Assembly: GCF_024055635.1 (NCBI RefSeq)
Contig: NZ_JAMXMB010000011.1
Span: 98,330-162,329, forward strand
DNA from: Microbacterium yannicii
GTDB lineage: Bacteria; Actinomycetota; Actinomycetes; Actinomycetales; Microbacteriaceae
DNA: 64,000 nucleotides
Reading direction: 5' to 3'
Part shown: positions 25,639-34,048 of the stretch, one piece after another
Layout of the letters: the number at the start of each line of letters is the position of its first letter
Position numbering within the stretch: the first letter of the stretch is position 1
The notes under the pieces: generated by a model
The model's database searches: none
Told to the model about the DNA's origin: nothing
Seen by the model: only the letters and a program-made list of their open reading frames with translations
Program-made: the position numbers and the translations under genes

Positions 25639-25696
25639 GGGATCCGCTTTCTGCTGGGTTCCGAGGATAGTCGCTGACCCGCGACGGCAGGGGAGC

Positions 25697-25720
25697 GAGC
25701 CGGCCCCGAACGCGGGGCTC
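25697..25720 (-). terminator. Possible terminator after the secreted protein gene
   Basis: GAGC and CCCCG (from 25697) can pair with CGGGG and GCTC (to 25720) around a short loop, with a small bulge, in the spacer between the leftward secreted-protein gene and the LacI gene. No T run is present. Confidence 0.3.
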
Positions 25721-25740
25721 GGTGCCGCCTCGTGGGAAGG

Positions 25741-26883
25741 TCAGCGCCTCTTCCGCAGTTCGCCGTCGATCGACCAGAGGTCGTAGGAGTAGAGCGAGTC
25801 GCACGTCGCTTGACTCCAGTCCTGGTCATCGACCGTGGGGAGGCTGGAGCAGCTCTTCGTGAAGACAACCGTGACATCATCCTTCGCGGCGAGGTTGCCC
25901 TTCCAATCACGTGCGAATCCGGCGTTGTGGTTGCGCGGGAAACCGGTCAGCGACTCATCGACGTCGCCCGCGGGCGTCCACACTCCGCGCCCCTTCACGA
26001 GGTCGTCGGCGTCGATTGCGGCGACCTGAACGGAGGGTCCGATCCACCATGGATTGTCCGTCGGATACGGGTGCTGCTCTCGCACCGTCAGAAAGCGGTC
26101 GCCTCGCTTGTCGTAGACGAGATCGAAGCCGTTGAGGTAGTCGGGCGCGCCGTCGGTGCCGGTCAGACCAGCCGTGGGCAGCAGCCTGGGTTCGCTGATC
26201 TTCGCCGACTCGGCAGCGCGGAGATCCACCGACACGACGAACGCACGGGTGCTGGTGTCGCCTTGCGTATAGCCCAGCAGCACCGTGCCCGGCTTGCCGG
26301 GCATGCTCACGGCCGTCGGCTGCCCGGCACCCCACTGATCGGTTCGATCGAACGTCACGACCGGATCCGGGAGCTTCACCCACGGGCCCTCCGGACGGTT
26401 CGCGAAAGCGACCCCGACCTGGTTGTGCGCACTGGCGTCGAGATCGTTGCCGAGGTAGAACATGGCGAGCCCGTACGTCGTGCCCTGGTAGCTGAACCTG
26501 CCCGCTACGACGCTCGGATCGCAGACGTGGAAGCTGTCCCACGCCGGAGACGGGGACGCCTGCAACACGGAGCGCGAGTCGACGACGACGCCGTCGACGA
26601 TCTTCGTCAGGTAGATGTGGTCCTTGATCACCCGGAAGTCGTCGTTGTGGCAGCTCCAGATCCACTCGGTCGCTCCTTCTCGGATCACCGATGGGGCGTA
26701 GGAGTAGTACCCGTCGGCCGGTGCATACACCTCGTCGATGGACGAGGCGTCCCACTCGACAGGCGGTGCTCCGGTGTCAGCGAGAGCCGGGCCGCCGATC
26801 AGCGAGGCCGCGGTGACGGCGAATGCCGTCGCGGCGATGGCAAGAAATCCTCGACCGATGTGACGAGATCGTCGGTGCTTCAT
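25741..26883 (-). CDS. Secreted beta-propeller glycosidase-like protein (380 aa)
   Basis: A Sec-exported protein: basic start (MKHRRSRHIGR), hydrophobic core and an ALA-D cleavage site near residue 36. The mature part has repeated short blocks (YYSYAPSVI, DSFHVCDPSVV, GAGQPTAVS, YLNGFDLVYD, NHNAGFAR) suggesting a five-bladed propeller as in GH43-like arabinanases and xylosidases; acidic catalytic residues cannot be assigned with confidence. I chose the ATG at 26881-26883 because AAGGAG is well placed; an in-frame ATG at 26901 has no ribosome site. It is paralogous to the divergent gene at 26978. It probably trims plant or microbial glycans outside the cell. Confidence 0.7.
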   Translation of the reverse strand: MKHRRSRHIGRGFLAIAATAFAVTAASLIGGPALADTGAPPVEWDASSIDEVYAPADGYYSYAPSVIREGATEWIWSCHNDDFRVIKDHIYLTKIVDGVVVDSRSVLQASPSPAWDSFHVCDPSVVAGRFSYQGTTYGLAMFYLGNDLDASAHNQVGVAFANRPEGPWVKLPDPVVTFDRTDQWGAGQPTAVSMPGKPGTVLLGYTQGDTSTRAFVVSVDLRAAESAKISEPRLLPTAGLTGTDGAPDYLNGFDLVYDKRGDRFLTVREQHPYPTDNPWWIGPSVQVAAIDADDLVKGRGVWTPAGDVDESLTGFPRNHNAGFARDWKGNLAAKDDVTVVFTKSCSSLPTVDDQDWSQATCDSLYSYDLWSIDGELRKRR

Positions 26884-26903
26884 TGCGCTCCTTATCTTCA
26901 TGG

Positions 26904-26936
26904 CTACTCGTGTAGATCTTCATACTACTCGTGTAG
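26904..26936. promoter_or_regulatory. Two LacI-type operators between divergent secreted-protein genes
   Basis: CTACTCGTGTAG occurs at 26904-26915 and again at 26925-26936, 21 bases apart (two helical turns), in the spacer shared by two divergent paralogous genes. The reverse complement precedes the nucleoside hydrolase operon at 18403-18414. Confidence 0.7.
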
Positions 26937-26977
26937 ATTACGGTACGCCAGGTTGCGATGAATCGAAGGAGATCGTC

Positions 26978-28036
26978 ATGAAAGCACTCAGCCGGCTCTG
27001 CGTGGCGTTCGTCGTCGCCACCGTAGTCATCCTTGGTCCTGCCGCATCGGCGTCGGGACTCGGCGCGTGGTCGACACCGACGTTCGTGTACGCCGCCAGC
27101 TCGATTCAATCCCCGGGCTACTCGTACGCACCATCAGCTATCGCCGGAAGCACCGAGCGCTACTACACCTGTCACAGCCGGGTCAGCGGCGACGTCCGTG
27201 ATCATGCGTTCCTCACTAAGCGGAGTGGCGGATCGGTCGCGTCGAGCGCCTCGGCGCTCGCACCGTCGGCTTCGGGATGGGATTCTTATCACCTCTGCGA
27301 TCCGAGCGTGATCCGGGTGAATGCGACATTGGGCGGGCAGTCGTACACCCACGCGATGTTCTACCTTGCGAATGACATGAACTGCTCATGCCACAACCAG
27401 ATCGGAGTGGCGTATTCGAACAGCCTCGATGGGCCGTGGGTGCGGTACGGCTCACCCCTTGTCCCCTTCAAGGCGGGAGAGCCCTCCTCCGATTGGGGAG
27501 CCGGTCAACCAAGCGCTACGACCATCGATGCGAACAGCGGCACAGCGGTTCTCACGTGGACCGAAGGCTACGGAGGGCCGAACAAAGGAAAGATGGCGAT
27601 GGTCGATCTCGATGGCGCCGCCCCGGTGGTGACCGGCGTGCACGACATCACGACCTCGGGGTTGATCGACGCGAACGGGAACCCCGATGACTTGAACAAC
27701 TTCGACATCGTCTACTCGCCCCAACGCGATCGGTTCTACATGGTCAGGGAGCGGCACCCCTACCCGGCGTCGAGCCCGAACTACATCTCGACCGCCGTCG
27801 AAGTCCTGAGCACTCCGGGCAGCGACATGTGGGCTGGGACAGGCACGTGGACGGTCGAAGGGGTCATCGACAGTTCCGTCTCTGGCGCTGCTCGTACGCA
27901 CAATCCCGGATTCCTGCGGACGGAGTACGGCACGCTTCCGAATGAGAACGAGATCACTGTCGTATACACGACCGCCACTCTCGATCCAGGGTCGCTCTGG
28001 TCCTACGCACTGTCCCGGACGACAGCGGCCCTCTGA
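26978..28036 (+). CDS. Secreted beta-propeller glycosidase-like protein (352 aa)
   Basis: A Sec-exported paralogue of the divergent 25741 gene: signal peptide MKALSRLCVAFVVATVVILG ending near ASAS, then the same block order (YSYAPSAIA, DSYHLCDPSVI, AMFYLANDMN, HNQIGVAYSNS, GAGQPSATT, LNNFDIVYS, REHPYP-like REREHP region, HNPGFLR). Cys pairs such as NCSCHNQ could form disulphides. It is likely an arabinanase/xylosidase-like exo-enzyme or glycan-binding protein, but the catalytic acids are not evident. The ATG at 26978 has GAAGGAG; longer upstream frames lack a ribosome site and would cross the operators. Confidence 0.7.
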   Translation: MKALSRLCVAFVVATVVILGPAASASGLGAWSTPTFVYAASSIQSPGYSYAPSAIAGSTERYYTCHSRVSGDVRDHAFLTKRSGGSVASSASALAPSASGWDSYHLCDPSVIRVNATLGGQSYTHAMFYLANDMNCSCHNQIGVAYSNSLDGPWVRYGSPLVPFKAGEPSSDWGAGQPSATTIDANSGTAVLTWTEGYGGPNKGKMAMVDLDGAAPVVTGVHDITTSGLIDANGNPDDLNNFDIVYSPQRDRFYMVRERHPYPASSPNYISTAVEVLSTPGSDMWAGTGTWTVEGVIDSSVSGAARTHNPGFLRTEYGTLPNENEITVVYTTATLDPGSLWSYALSRTTAAL

Positions 28037-28197
28037 ACTCGACCCGGTCCATATGGCGAGAGCAACGGCGTGAGGAGATCCCTCGAGCGTGGCGTGGCGT
28101 CGCCGTCAGGTAGATGCGATGCTGAAGCGGCGATGCCTCGACCGGGACCGACCCTCGGTAGCGGGTAGCATTGCGAACCGCTCAGCAGCGGACATCG

Positions 28198-28215
28198 TGG
28201 CAACGCAATGGCAAC
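28198..28215. repeat. Paired TGGCAAC repeats near att-like site 2
   Basis: TGGCAAC lies at 28198-28204 and 28209-28215, again an 11-base period. A similar pair is at 39889-39906. They look like arm-type sites on the left of the tRNA fragment. Confidence 0.45.
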
Positions 28216-28318
28216 AACTGAATCAGTTCGGCTGCGATTCACCTGATCGAGCCGGCACATCGAGTTGATCGGATCAGCGTGAATCCAGGTCTCAGTATCG
28301 GATCTGACGTCGGGCTTG

Positions 28319-28345
28319 TGGGTTCAAATCCCACCGTCACCGCCA
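28319..28345 (+). other. att-like site 2: tRNA-Ser 3' end fragment
   Basis: The fullest of the three copies: here the T-arm stem is perfect (GTGGG with CCCAC) and the acceptor strand reads CCGTCACCGCCA. No anticodon or D-arm half is found upstream. The arm repeats lie in the opposite order to those at site 3 (TGGCAAC left, GTGCCCAC right), so it may belong to a related but different element. Confidence 0.65.
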
Positions 28346-28349
28346 TTTT

Positions 28350-28391
28350 GGGCCAGATCGACGTCCTTCTCGGACGGTCTCGATCTGGCCC
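28350..28391. terminator. Terminator hairpin after att-like site 2
   Basis: A perfect 12-bp stem (GGGCCAGATCGA, 28350-28361, with 28380-28391) contains an inner CGTCC/GGACG stem, followed by ATTCCTTTT. It differs in sequence from the hairpins at sites 1 and 3. Confidence 0.75.
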
Positions 28392-28559
28392 ATTCCTTTT
28401 GGTTCCGTCTCGTTGCGAATCAGATGTGGGCACGGCCGTGGTCAGGGGTTTCCCGAGCAGGCGAGACCGTTGAGAGCGATCGTGTCGAGCGGGAACGAGA
28501 CCGACTCGGGCGACTTGAGAAGGATCGAGACGGACATCGGATCGTCGTCGAGAATGGCC

Positions 28560-28605
28560 GTGCCCACATTTTGCCCACAGAATCTCCCGTGGGTCAGTTG
28601 CCCAC
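28560..28605. repeat. GTGCCCAC-type repeats near att-like site 2
   Basis: GTGCCCAC (28560-28567) and TTGCCCAC (28571-28578) are spaced by 11 bases, with a third TTGCCCAC at 28598-28605. They resemble the pairs at 17615 and 39528. Confidence 0.45.
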
Positions 28606-28789
28606 CGGCGACCGAGGTGTCAATCCCTGCGTCTTCGCCAAATGAAGTCCTGAGCGTCATGGCGCACATGCAACGGACGCTTGTCGCCGCGCCGCGTGAG
28701 CGCGCAACAACTGGGTCACGCCGGAGCCTGATCGTTTCCGGCGCCTCGCTGTGGCCGCTTGCAGGAATTTGCATCGTCAGACGCACTTG

Positions 28790-28943
28790 GCCGGATCAGG
28801 TCACCCGGAGCGGTTGGATCAACCAGCACGGGGCTCTCAACCGCTTCGTGCCGTTCGGCGGCACGAAGGCCTCGGGCTACGGGCAGGAGTTCGGGGTCGC
28901 GGGACTCAAGGCGGTCGCCGCGGCCAAGGTCGTCAGCCGCTGA
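28790..28943 (+). pseudogene. Aldehyde dehydrogenase, C-terminal remnant
   Basis: The frame ending at 28943 gives a typical aldehyde dehydrogenase C-terminus: GWINQHGALN, FVPFGGTKASGYGQEFG and GLKAVAAAKVVSR. Homology begins at about 28808; the upstream part of the frame is unrelated, so the catalytic Cys and Glu are missing. Only about 45 of some 480 residues survive. It marks the left edge of the second cargo block, mirroring the broken hydratase at 16246 on the other side of the region. Confidence 0.75.
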
Positions 28944-29059
28944 CCACAACAGGAGTTGTTCCAGCGCGTGCGACGGCGTGAGAGCGCGCCACCCCAGCGT
29001 GAATCTGCGCGGGTCGCCACATGGTGTCGAGCGCGATGCCCGTACGTCACGGCATGCGT

Positions 29060-29665
29060 TCACCCATCGAGTGAGGTCTGCACCACACTCTGGAGAAACC
29101 GACGAGTCAGGGTGGCCTGTCGCACTTGGTCCACCCCGTAGAGCCGCTGGAGCTGGAGTCCGTCAGACAGTGCGGCGTACATCTGGGCGGCCTCCGCGGG
29201 AAGCACCCCCGGCCGCAGGTCACCGTCTTCGGCGGCTTCTTCGAAGGCCTGACGCACAGTGCGCAGAATCAACAGATAGCGGTCGTGGAAGTACGCATGG
29301 GCGGGGTGGTCATCGATGGTTGCCTCTGCGGAGAGGATCGCGAACAGCTGGGTCAACCCGCGGTCGTGTTCGTCGCGTTCCGCGATCTCGAGGAGCCCGT
29401 TGAGCAGTCCGACTCCACGTCGGCCTAGAAGACGGCTCCCTGCATCATCATCCCGTTCGCGGAGAACGGCTTCGAGCAGCCCGGACTTCGTGGGAAAGTG
29501 GTGCGTCACCCCGGGCATAGTCATTCCGGCGCGCTTCGCGATCTCGCTCATCGAGCTGTTCAGATAGCCGGAGCGCGCGAACACCTGGAAAGCAGCGTCG
29601 AGGATCTCCTCGCGACGTCTGGGCGTCTTCGCGTAAGCACCGCGTGGACCAGGGCTCCTTGGCAT
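29060..29665 (-). CDS. TetR family transcriptional regulator (201 aa)
   Basis: A TetR regulator: helix-turn-helix at residues 18-65 (REEILDAAFQVFARSGYLNSSMSEIAKRAGMTMPGVTHHFPTKSGLLEAVL, with MPGVTHHFPTK as the recognition part). The C-terminal domain has the YFHDRYLLILRTVRQAFEEA and LSDGLQLQRLYG blocks of the subfamily that controls sugar or peptide ABC operons. It is divergent from the binding-protein operon at 29790, and a long inverted repeat in the spacer is the likely operator. The ATG has only a weak GGTG upstream. Confidence 0.88.
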   Translation of the reverse strand: MPRSPGPRGAYAKTPRRREEILDAAFQVFARSGYLNSSMSEIAKRAGMTMPGVTHHFPTKSGLLEAVLRERDDDAGSRLLGRRGVGLLNGLLEIAERDEHDRGLTQLFAILSAEATIDDHPAHAYFHDRYLLILRTVRQAFEEAAEDGDLRPGVLPAEAAQMYAALSDGLQLQRLYGVDQVRQATLTRRFLQSVVQTSLDG

Positions 29666-29693
29666 CTATGCACCGTATCAAAACCCTTCGAGA

Positions 29694-29725
29694 CATAAAA
29701 AGTTTCAGCACTTAAGGTTTTTATG
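29694..29725. promoter_or_regulatory. Operator-like inverted repeat CATAAAAA / TTTTTATG
   Basis: Perfect 8-bp arms CATAAAAA (29694-29701) and TTTTTATG (29718-29725) flank 16 bases, in an AT-rich patch 28-60 bases upstream of the TetR start and about 65 bases before the binding-protein gene. It probably serves as the TetR operator covering both promoters. Confidence 0.6.
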
Positions 29726-29789
29726 CTACTTTCGCCTCGTCGTCACAGTTCCGTGCCGAAACCAGTTCGTTCCGAAAGGACGTGCAACG

Positions 29790-31316
29790 ATGCACCGCAC
29801 CAAGCTCGCGAGCGTTGTCGCGGCCGGTGGGCTCGCTGTAGCCCTCGCCTTGACTTCCTGCTCTTCCCCTGCCTCCCCTGAAGAGGATCACCCAACTCTT
29901 CGCCTCGGCGTCATCACGCAGCTGACCTCGTTCGCGCCATGGGAATCGGCATGGGCGAATGAGTCCCCGTACCTCCAGGCGGTCTACGACACGCTCCTTC
30001 GCGCCGAGCCCGACGGGACGATCACCGAAGGCCTCGCCACCGACTGGAAGTGGGACGAGTCCAAGACCGTACTCACACTGACGCTGCGCGACGACGTGGA
30101 GTTCAGTGACGGGACTGCCCTTACCGCGCAGGTGGCCGCCGACAACCTCGCTCGCTTCCGAGACGGCACCAGCGCCAACGCATCCTTCTTGGCCGGCATG
30201 ACCTCCGCCGAGGCGCCCGACGACACAACGCTCGTGATCACGCTGGCTCAGCCCGACCCCGCACTGCCGGTGTACCTCAGCCAGAACGCAGGGCTCGTCG
30301 GCAGTCCCGCCATGTTCGACTCGCCCGACGCGAAGACGACGCCCATCGGCAGCGGCCCCTACGTCCTCGATGCCAAAGACACCGTCGTCGGCTCTAAGTA
30401 CGTGTACGACGCGAACCCCGACTACTGGGATGCGGACTCCGTGCACTACGACACGATCCAGATGGCGTTCTATGGCGACCCGACCGCACTGATGAACGCG
30501 GTAAAGGGCGGCCAGGTCGACGCGGCCAACCTGCAGAGCGCGAACCAGATCGCCGACGCCGAAGCCGCGGGATTCACGGCCGAGAAGTCGGAGCAGAGCT
30601 GGAGTGGATTCCTTCTGGTCGATCGCGACGGCACGATCAACCCGGCCATGGGTGACGTGCGGGTGCGTCAGGCCATCAACTACGCGCTGGACCGCGAGGG
30701 TCTGCTGAAGGCACTCGACAACGGCCTCGGTACGGTCACCACCCAGGTCTTCGGCACGACCACATCGGCCTACGACAAGAAGCTCGACGACCGCTACCCC
30801 TACGACCCGGAGAAGGCGAAGGCGCTCCTGGCGGAGGCCGGCTATGCGGACGGATTCATCGTCGTCATGCCGAGCAACAACTTCGTCCCGGAGTCGGTGT
30901 TCGCCGTCTACAAGGAGCAGCTGGCCGCTGTTGGCATCACCGTCGAGTGGGAGGCCACCGGCGATGATCTGTTCGGTCGCATGCTGGGCGGCACTTGGGC
31001 GGCCTTCCCCTTCCTCCTGCAGACCGACCCGACCTCGTGGCAGACCATCCAGTTCTCGATGCTGCCCGGGTCAGCGTGGAACACCTCCCATGTTGCTGAT
31101 CCCACGGTGATCCAGCTCTCCGAGGTCGTACGCTCCGGCGAGCAGGCGGACGCGGATGCGGCGGCGAAGGAACTCAACACCTACGTGGTCGAGCAGGCCT
31201 GGTACGCGCCGCTGTACCGACCCACGTCCGCCTTCATCACGGCAGCAGGAACTCAGGCGACGGTTCAGGTCGGCAACACCGTTCCGTACCTGTGGAACAT
31301 CCGCCCCACCGAGTAA
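29790..31316 (+). CDS. Peptide/oligosaccharide ABC transporter substrate-binding lipoprotein (508 aa)
   Basis: A family 5 extracytoplasmic binding protein (DppA/OppA class). Signal with lipobox LTSC; the anchor Cys is residue 24. Family markers are YDTLLRAEPDG, LRDDVEFSDGTALTA, GSGPYVLD, DVRVRQAINYALDREGLL (only VRQAINYALDR is diagnostic) and YDPEKAKALLAEAG. Members import peptides, opines, nickel or oligosaccharides. The downstream GH3 glycosidase and DUF1593 protein favour a glycan or glycoside ligand. GAAAGGA precedes the ATG. It opens a seven-gene rightward unit. Confidence 0.9.
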   Translation: MHRTKLASVVAAGGLAVALALTSCSSPASPEEDHPTLRLGVITQLTSFAPWESAWANESPYLQAVYDTLLRAEPDGTITEGLATDWKWDESKTVLTLTLRDDVEFSDGTALTAQVAADNLARFRDGTSANASFLAGMTSAEAPDDTTLVITLAQPDPALPVYLSQNAGLVGSPAMFDSPDAKTTPIGSGPYVLDAKDTVVGSKYVYDANPDYWDADSVHYDTIQMAFYGDPTALMNAVKGGQVDAANLQSANQIADAEAAGFTAEKSEQSWSGFLLVDRDGTINPAMGDVRVRQAINYALDREGLLKALDNGLGTVTTQVFGTTTSAYDKKLDDRYPYDPEKAKALLAEAGYADGFIVVMPSNNFVPESVFAVYKEQLAAVGITVEWEATGDDLFGRMLGGTWAAFPFLLQTDPTSWQTIQFSMLPGSAWNTSHVADPTVIQLSEVVRSGEQADADAAAKELNTYVVEQAWYAPLYRPTSAFITAAGTQATVQVGNTVPYLWNIRPTE

Positions 31317-31327
31317 TCAGGAAGGAT

Positions 31328-31362
31328 CGCGCACGGGGCCGGCGAACCCGGTCCCGTGCGCG
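31328..31362 (+). promoter_or_regulatory. Intercistronic hairpin after the binding-protein gene
   Basis: CGCGCACGGG (31328-31337) pairs perfectly with CCCGTGCGCG (31353-31362), and an inner CCGG/CCGG extends the stem around a 5-base loop. It lies between the binding-protein stop and the permease start, without a T tract. Such hairpins usually stabilise the upstream mRNA so that binding protein is made in excess of permease. Confidence 0.6.
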
Positions 31363-31373
31363 ACACCACGTCG

Positions 31374-32315
31374 ATGCTGACTTTCATCCTTCGCCGCCTG
31401 GGAGCAGGCGTGCTCACCGTACTCACGATCAGCGTGCTCGGCTTCTACCTCCTGCACCTCGGCGCGCGCGACACCGCGCGGCGCATCGTCGGCGACACGG
31501 CCGACCCCACGATCGTCGCCCGCAAAGCGCACGAGCTCGGCCTGGACCGGCCCATCATCGTGCAGTTCTTCGACTGGGCGGGCAGCGCCCTCAGGGGAGA
31601 CATGGGCCGTTCCTGGTTCTCCGGCCAACCCGTCACGGACGCACTAGCCAGCCGCCTGCCCGTGACGCTGTCGCTGACCATCGGTGCGATCCTGGTCACG
31701 GCGGTCGTCGGCACGATTCTCGGCGTACTCGCCGCAACGCGCCGCGGCAGAGTCGATGGCAGCATCCAGGTCGGCTCGTTCGTCGGCGCGGCCATCCCCG
31801 GCTTCCTGGTCGCCCTGATCCTGGTTCTGGTCTTCGCCGTCGGGTTGCACTGGGTGCCGGCGACCGGTTACATCACACCGGAGACATCGATCACCGGGTG
31901 GTTGTCGACGATCATCCTCCCGATCATCGCCCTCTCCATCGGGGCGACCGCCAGCATCGCCCAGCAGGTACGCGGCTCAATGCTCGACGCGCTGCGCCTG
32001 GACTACGTCCGGACGCTTCGGGCACGCGGCATCCCGAACCGACGAGTGACCTACGACCACGTGCTGCGCAACTCCGCCGGGCCCGCACTCAGCGTGCTGG
32101 GCATCCAGTTCATCGTCATGCTCGGCGGCGCGGTCGTCGTCGAGCAGGTGTTCTCGCTCCCCGGCCTCGGGCAGACCGCGGTCTCCGCGACCATCCAGGG
32201 CGACATTCCGCTCGTCATGGGACTGATCGTCGTCACCGCCGTCATCGTGCTCCTCATCAATCTCGCCGTCGACCTCTTACAGGGATGGCTCAACCCGAAG
32301 GTGCGACTGTCATGA
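31374..32315 (+). CDS. Peptide-type ABC transporter permease, DppB-like (313 aa)
   Basis: A DppB/OppB-class permease: N-terminal MLTFILRRLGAGVLTVLTIS (first helix), the large external segment ending FDWAGSALRGDMGRSW, then five more helices and the EAA-like loop DYVRTLRARGIPNRRVTYDHVLRNS, and VVVEQVFSLPGLGQ. An in-frame GTG at 31356 lies inside the intercistronic hairpin; the ATG at 31374 gives the family-standard N-terminus and is preferred. Its stop overlaps the start of the permease-ATPase fusion. Confidence 0.9.
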   Translation: MLTFILRRLGAGVLTVLTISVLGFYLLHLGARDTARRIVGDTADPTIVARKAHELGLDRPIIVQFFDWAGSALRGDMGRSWFSGQPVTDALASRLPVTLSLTIGAILVTAVVGTILGVLAATRRGRVDGSIQVGSFVGAAIPGFLVALILVLVFAVGLHWVPATGYITPETSITGWLSTIILPIIALSIGATASIAQQVRGSMLDALRLDYVRTLRARGIPNRRVTYDHVLRNSAGPALSVLGIQFIVMLGGAVVVEQVFSLPGLGQTAVSATIQGDIPLVMGLIVVTAVIVLLINLAVDLLQGWLNPKVRLS

Positions 32316-34048
32316 TCTCGTCCACCCCGCCGCGCCGTTCGACCATCGGGAGGCTTCTGAGGACGCCGCTCGGCGCGATCTCGACGGCATATCTGGTGTT
32401 CCTCCTCTTCGTCGCCATCGTCGGCCCGTTCCTCGCGCCCTACTCACCTTCCGATACCTCCCTGTCGAACGTGCTGGCCCCGCCCAGCCCGGAGCACCTG
32501 CTCGGCGGTGACAGCGCCGGCCGTGACATCCTCTCCCGCCTCATCTTCGCGACCTCGACCAGCCTCCTCGGCGCTACCATCGCCGTGCTGGTGGCCGCCC
32601 TCATCGGGGTCAGCACTGGCCTGATCGCGGGCTACCGCGGCGGCTGGTTCGACACCGTCTCCAGCTGGATGACCGGCGTCATTCTCTCCCTCCCGGCGAT
32701 TGTGATCCTGCTCGCCGCTCGAGCCGTCATCGGCCCATCGATCTGGTGGATCATGGCGATCTTCGGCATCGTCCTCTCCGCCTCCTACTACCGCATCGTC
32801 TACGGCGCGGTCCGGAACGTCCGCCAAGAGCTGTACATCGACGCCGCCCGCGTCGCTGGGCTGAGCGATCTGCGCATCGTCGGCCGACACGTGCTCACCG
32901 CCGTCCGCGCTCCCGTCATCCTGCTCACCACCGGGCTTTTCGCCGTGGCTATCGCCATCCAGGCGAGCCTCGACTTCCTCGGCGTCGGCGACCCGTCCCT
33001 GCCCACCTGGGGCGGGATGCTGAGCGAAGGCTTCTACAACCTGTCCCGCACGCCCTGGCTCATGGTGTGGCCGAGCCTCGCGATCGCCCTGACCTGCATC
33101 GCGCTTTCGCTCTTCGGCACCGCATTGCGCGATGTGCTCGAGCAGTCCGGCGCCCAGAACCGCGGAGGATCCGCACGATGGGCACCGCCCGCACCCCGTC
33201 CGGAAGCCGTGGTGCGCCATGACGACGCTGCGGAGACCGACCCGCTGCTGGAGATCGATGGCTTGTCTGTCGCCTACCGCAACGGCCAGGGGTGGACGAC
33301 CGTCGTCGACGACGTGTCAATCACTGTGCGCCGCGGCGAGGTGCACGCCCTCATCGGAGAGTCCGGGTCGGGGAAGACGCAGACGGCATGGTCGGTGCTG
33401 GGGCTTCTGCCCGAGGGAGGCACTTGCGTCGCCGGAGCGATCCGCTTCGAGGGCAAGGATCTCCTGCAGATGGGCGCCCGAGAACTGGGGAGGCTGCGCG
33501 GGCGTCGCATCGGATATATCCCGCAGGAGCCGATGTCGAACCTGGATCCGTCGTACACGGTCGGCCATCAGCTCGTGAAGCCGCTGCAGTTCACGCTCGG
33601 CATCTCGCAGCGGGAGGCGAAGGCCCGCGTCCTGGCGCTGCTGGCCCGTGTCGGGATCGCCGACCCGGGACACACTTTCGCCGCCTATCCGCACCAGATC
33701 TCTGGCGGCATGGCCCAGCGCGTCCTCATCGCCGGTGCCGTGGCGACCGAACCGGACCTGATCATCGCCGACGAACCGACGACGGCGCTCGACGTCACCG
33801 TCCAGGCCGAGATCCTCCAGCTCCTCCGCGGCCTCCAACGCGAGAGCGGGATGTCGATCCTGATCGTCACCCACAACTTCGGGGTCGTCGCCGATCTCGC
33901 CGACCGGGTGTCCGTGATGCGATCAGGAAGCATCGTCGAGACCGGCACGGTCGCCGACGTCTTCGCCGACCCCCGGCACGACTACACCCGCGGGCTGTTC
34001 GACGCTCTCCTCGACAACGCCCCCGCACGAGGAGCGCTGCACGCATGA
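32312..34048 (+). CDS. Fused ABC permease (DppC-like) and ATPase (DppD-like) (578 aa)
   Basis: Two normally separate subunits are in one frame. Residues 1-285 are a DppC-type permease ([21 protein letters not shown]-like [36 protein letters not shown]). After a short Pro/Ala linker, residues 310-578 form an ABC ATPase (Walker [10 protein letters not shown]-loop YIPQEP, signature SGGMAQR, Walker B LIIADEPT, switch HNFG). No stop or ribosome site separates them. The fusion is seen in some actinobacteria. It links transmembrane and motor halves with fixed stoichiometry; the other ATPase is the next gene. The ATG overlaps the preceding stop. Confidence 0.9.
   Translation: MISSTPPRRSTIGRLLRTPLGAISTAYLVFLLFVAIVGPFLAPYSPSDTSLSNVLAPPSPEHLLGGDSAGRDILSRLIFATSTSLLGATIAVLVAALIGVSTGLIAGYRGGWFDTVSSWMTGVILSLPAIVILLAARAVIGPSIWWIMAIFGIVLSASYYRIVYGAVRNVRQELYIDAARVAGLSDLRIVGRHVLTAVRAPVILLTTGLFAVAIAIQASLDFLGVGDPSLPTWGGMLSEGFYNLSRTPWLMVWPSLAIALTCIALSLFGTALRDVLEQSGAQNRGGSARWAPPAPRPEAVVRHDDAAETDPLLEIDGLSVAYRNGQGWTTVVDDVSITVRRGEVHALIGESGSGKTQTAWSVLGLLPEGGTCVAGAIRFEGKDLLQMGARELGRLRGRRIGYIPQEPMSNLDPSYTVGHQLVKPLQFTLGISQREAKARVLALLARVGIADPGHTFAAYPHQISGGMAQRVLIAGAVATEPDLIIADEPTTALDVTVQAEILQLLRGLQRESGMSILIVTHNFGVVADLADRVSVMRSGSIVETGTVADVFADPRHDYTRGLFDALLDNAPARGALHA

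Larger units (their letters stand above)
28037..28789. other. Non-coding segment with att-like site 2
   Basis: No convincing gene is present in this 750-base stretch. It contains TGGCAAC pairs (28198-28215), a tRNA-Ser-like 3' end (28319-28345), a strong hairpin (28350-28391) and GTGCCCAC/TTGCCCAC repeats (28560-28605). The frames through the tRNA piece (antisense GFEP-type) are the usual artefact of a tRNA gene. Confidence 0.55.
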
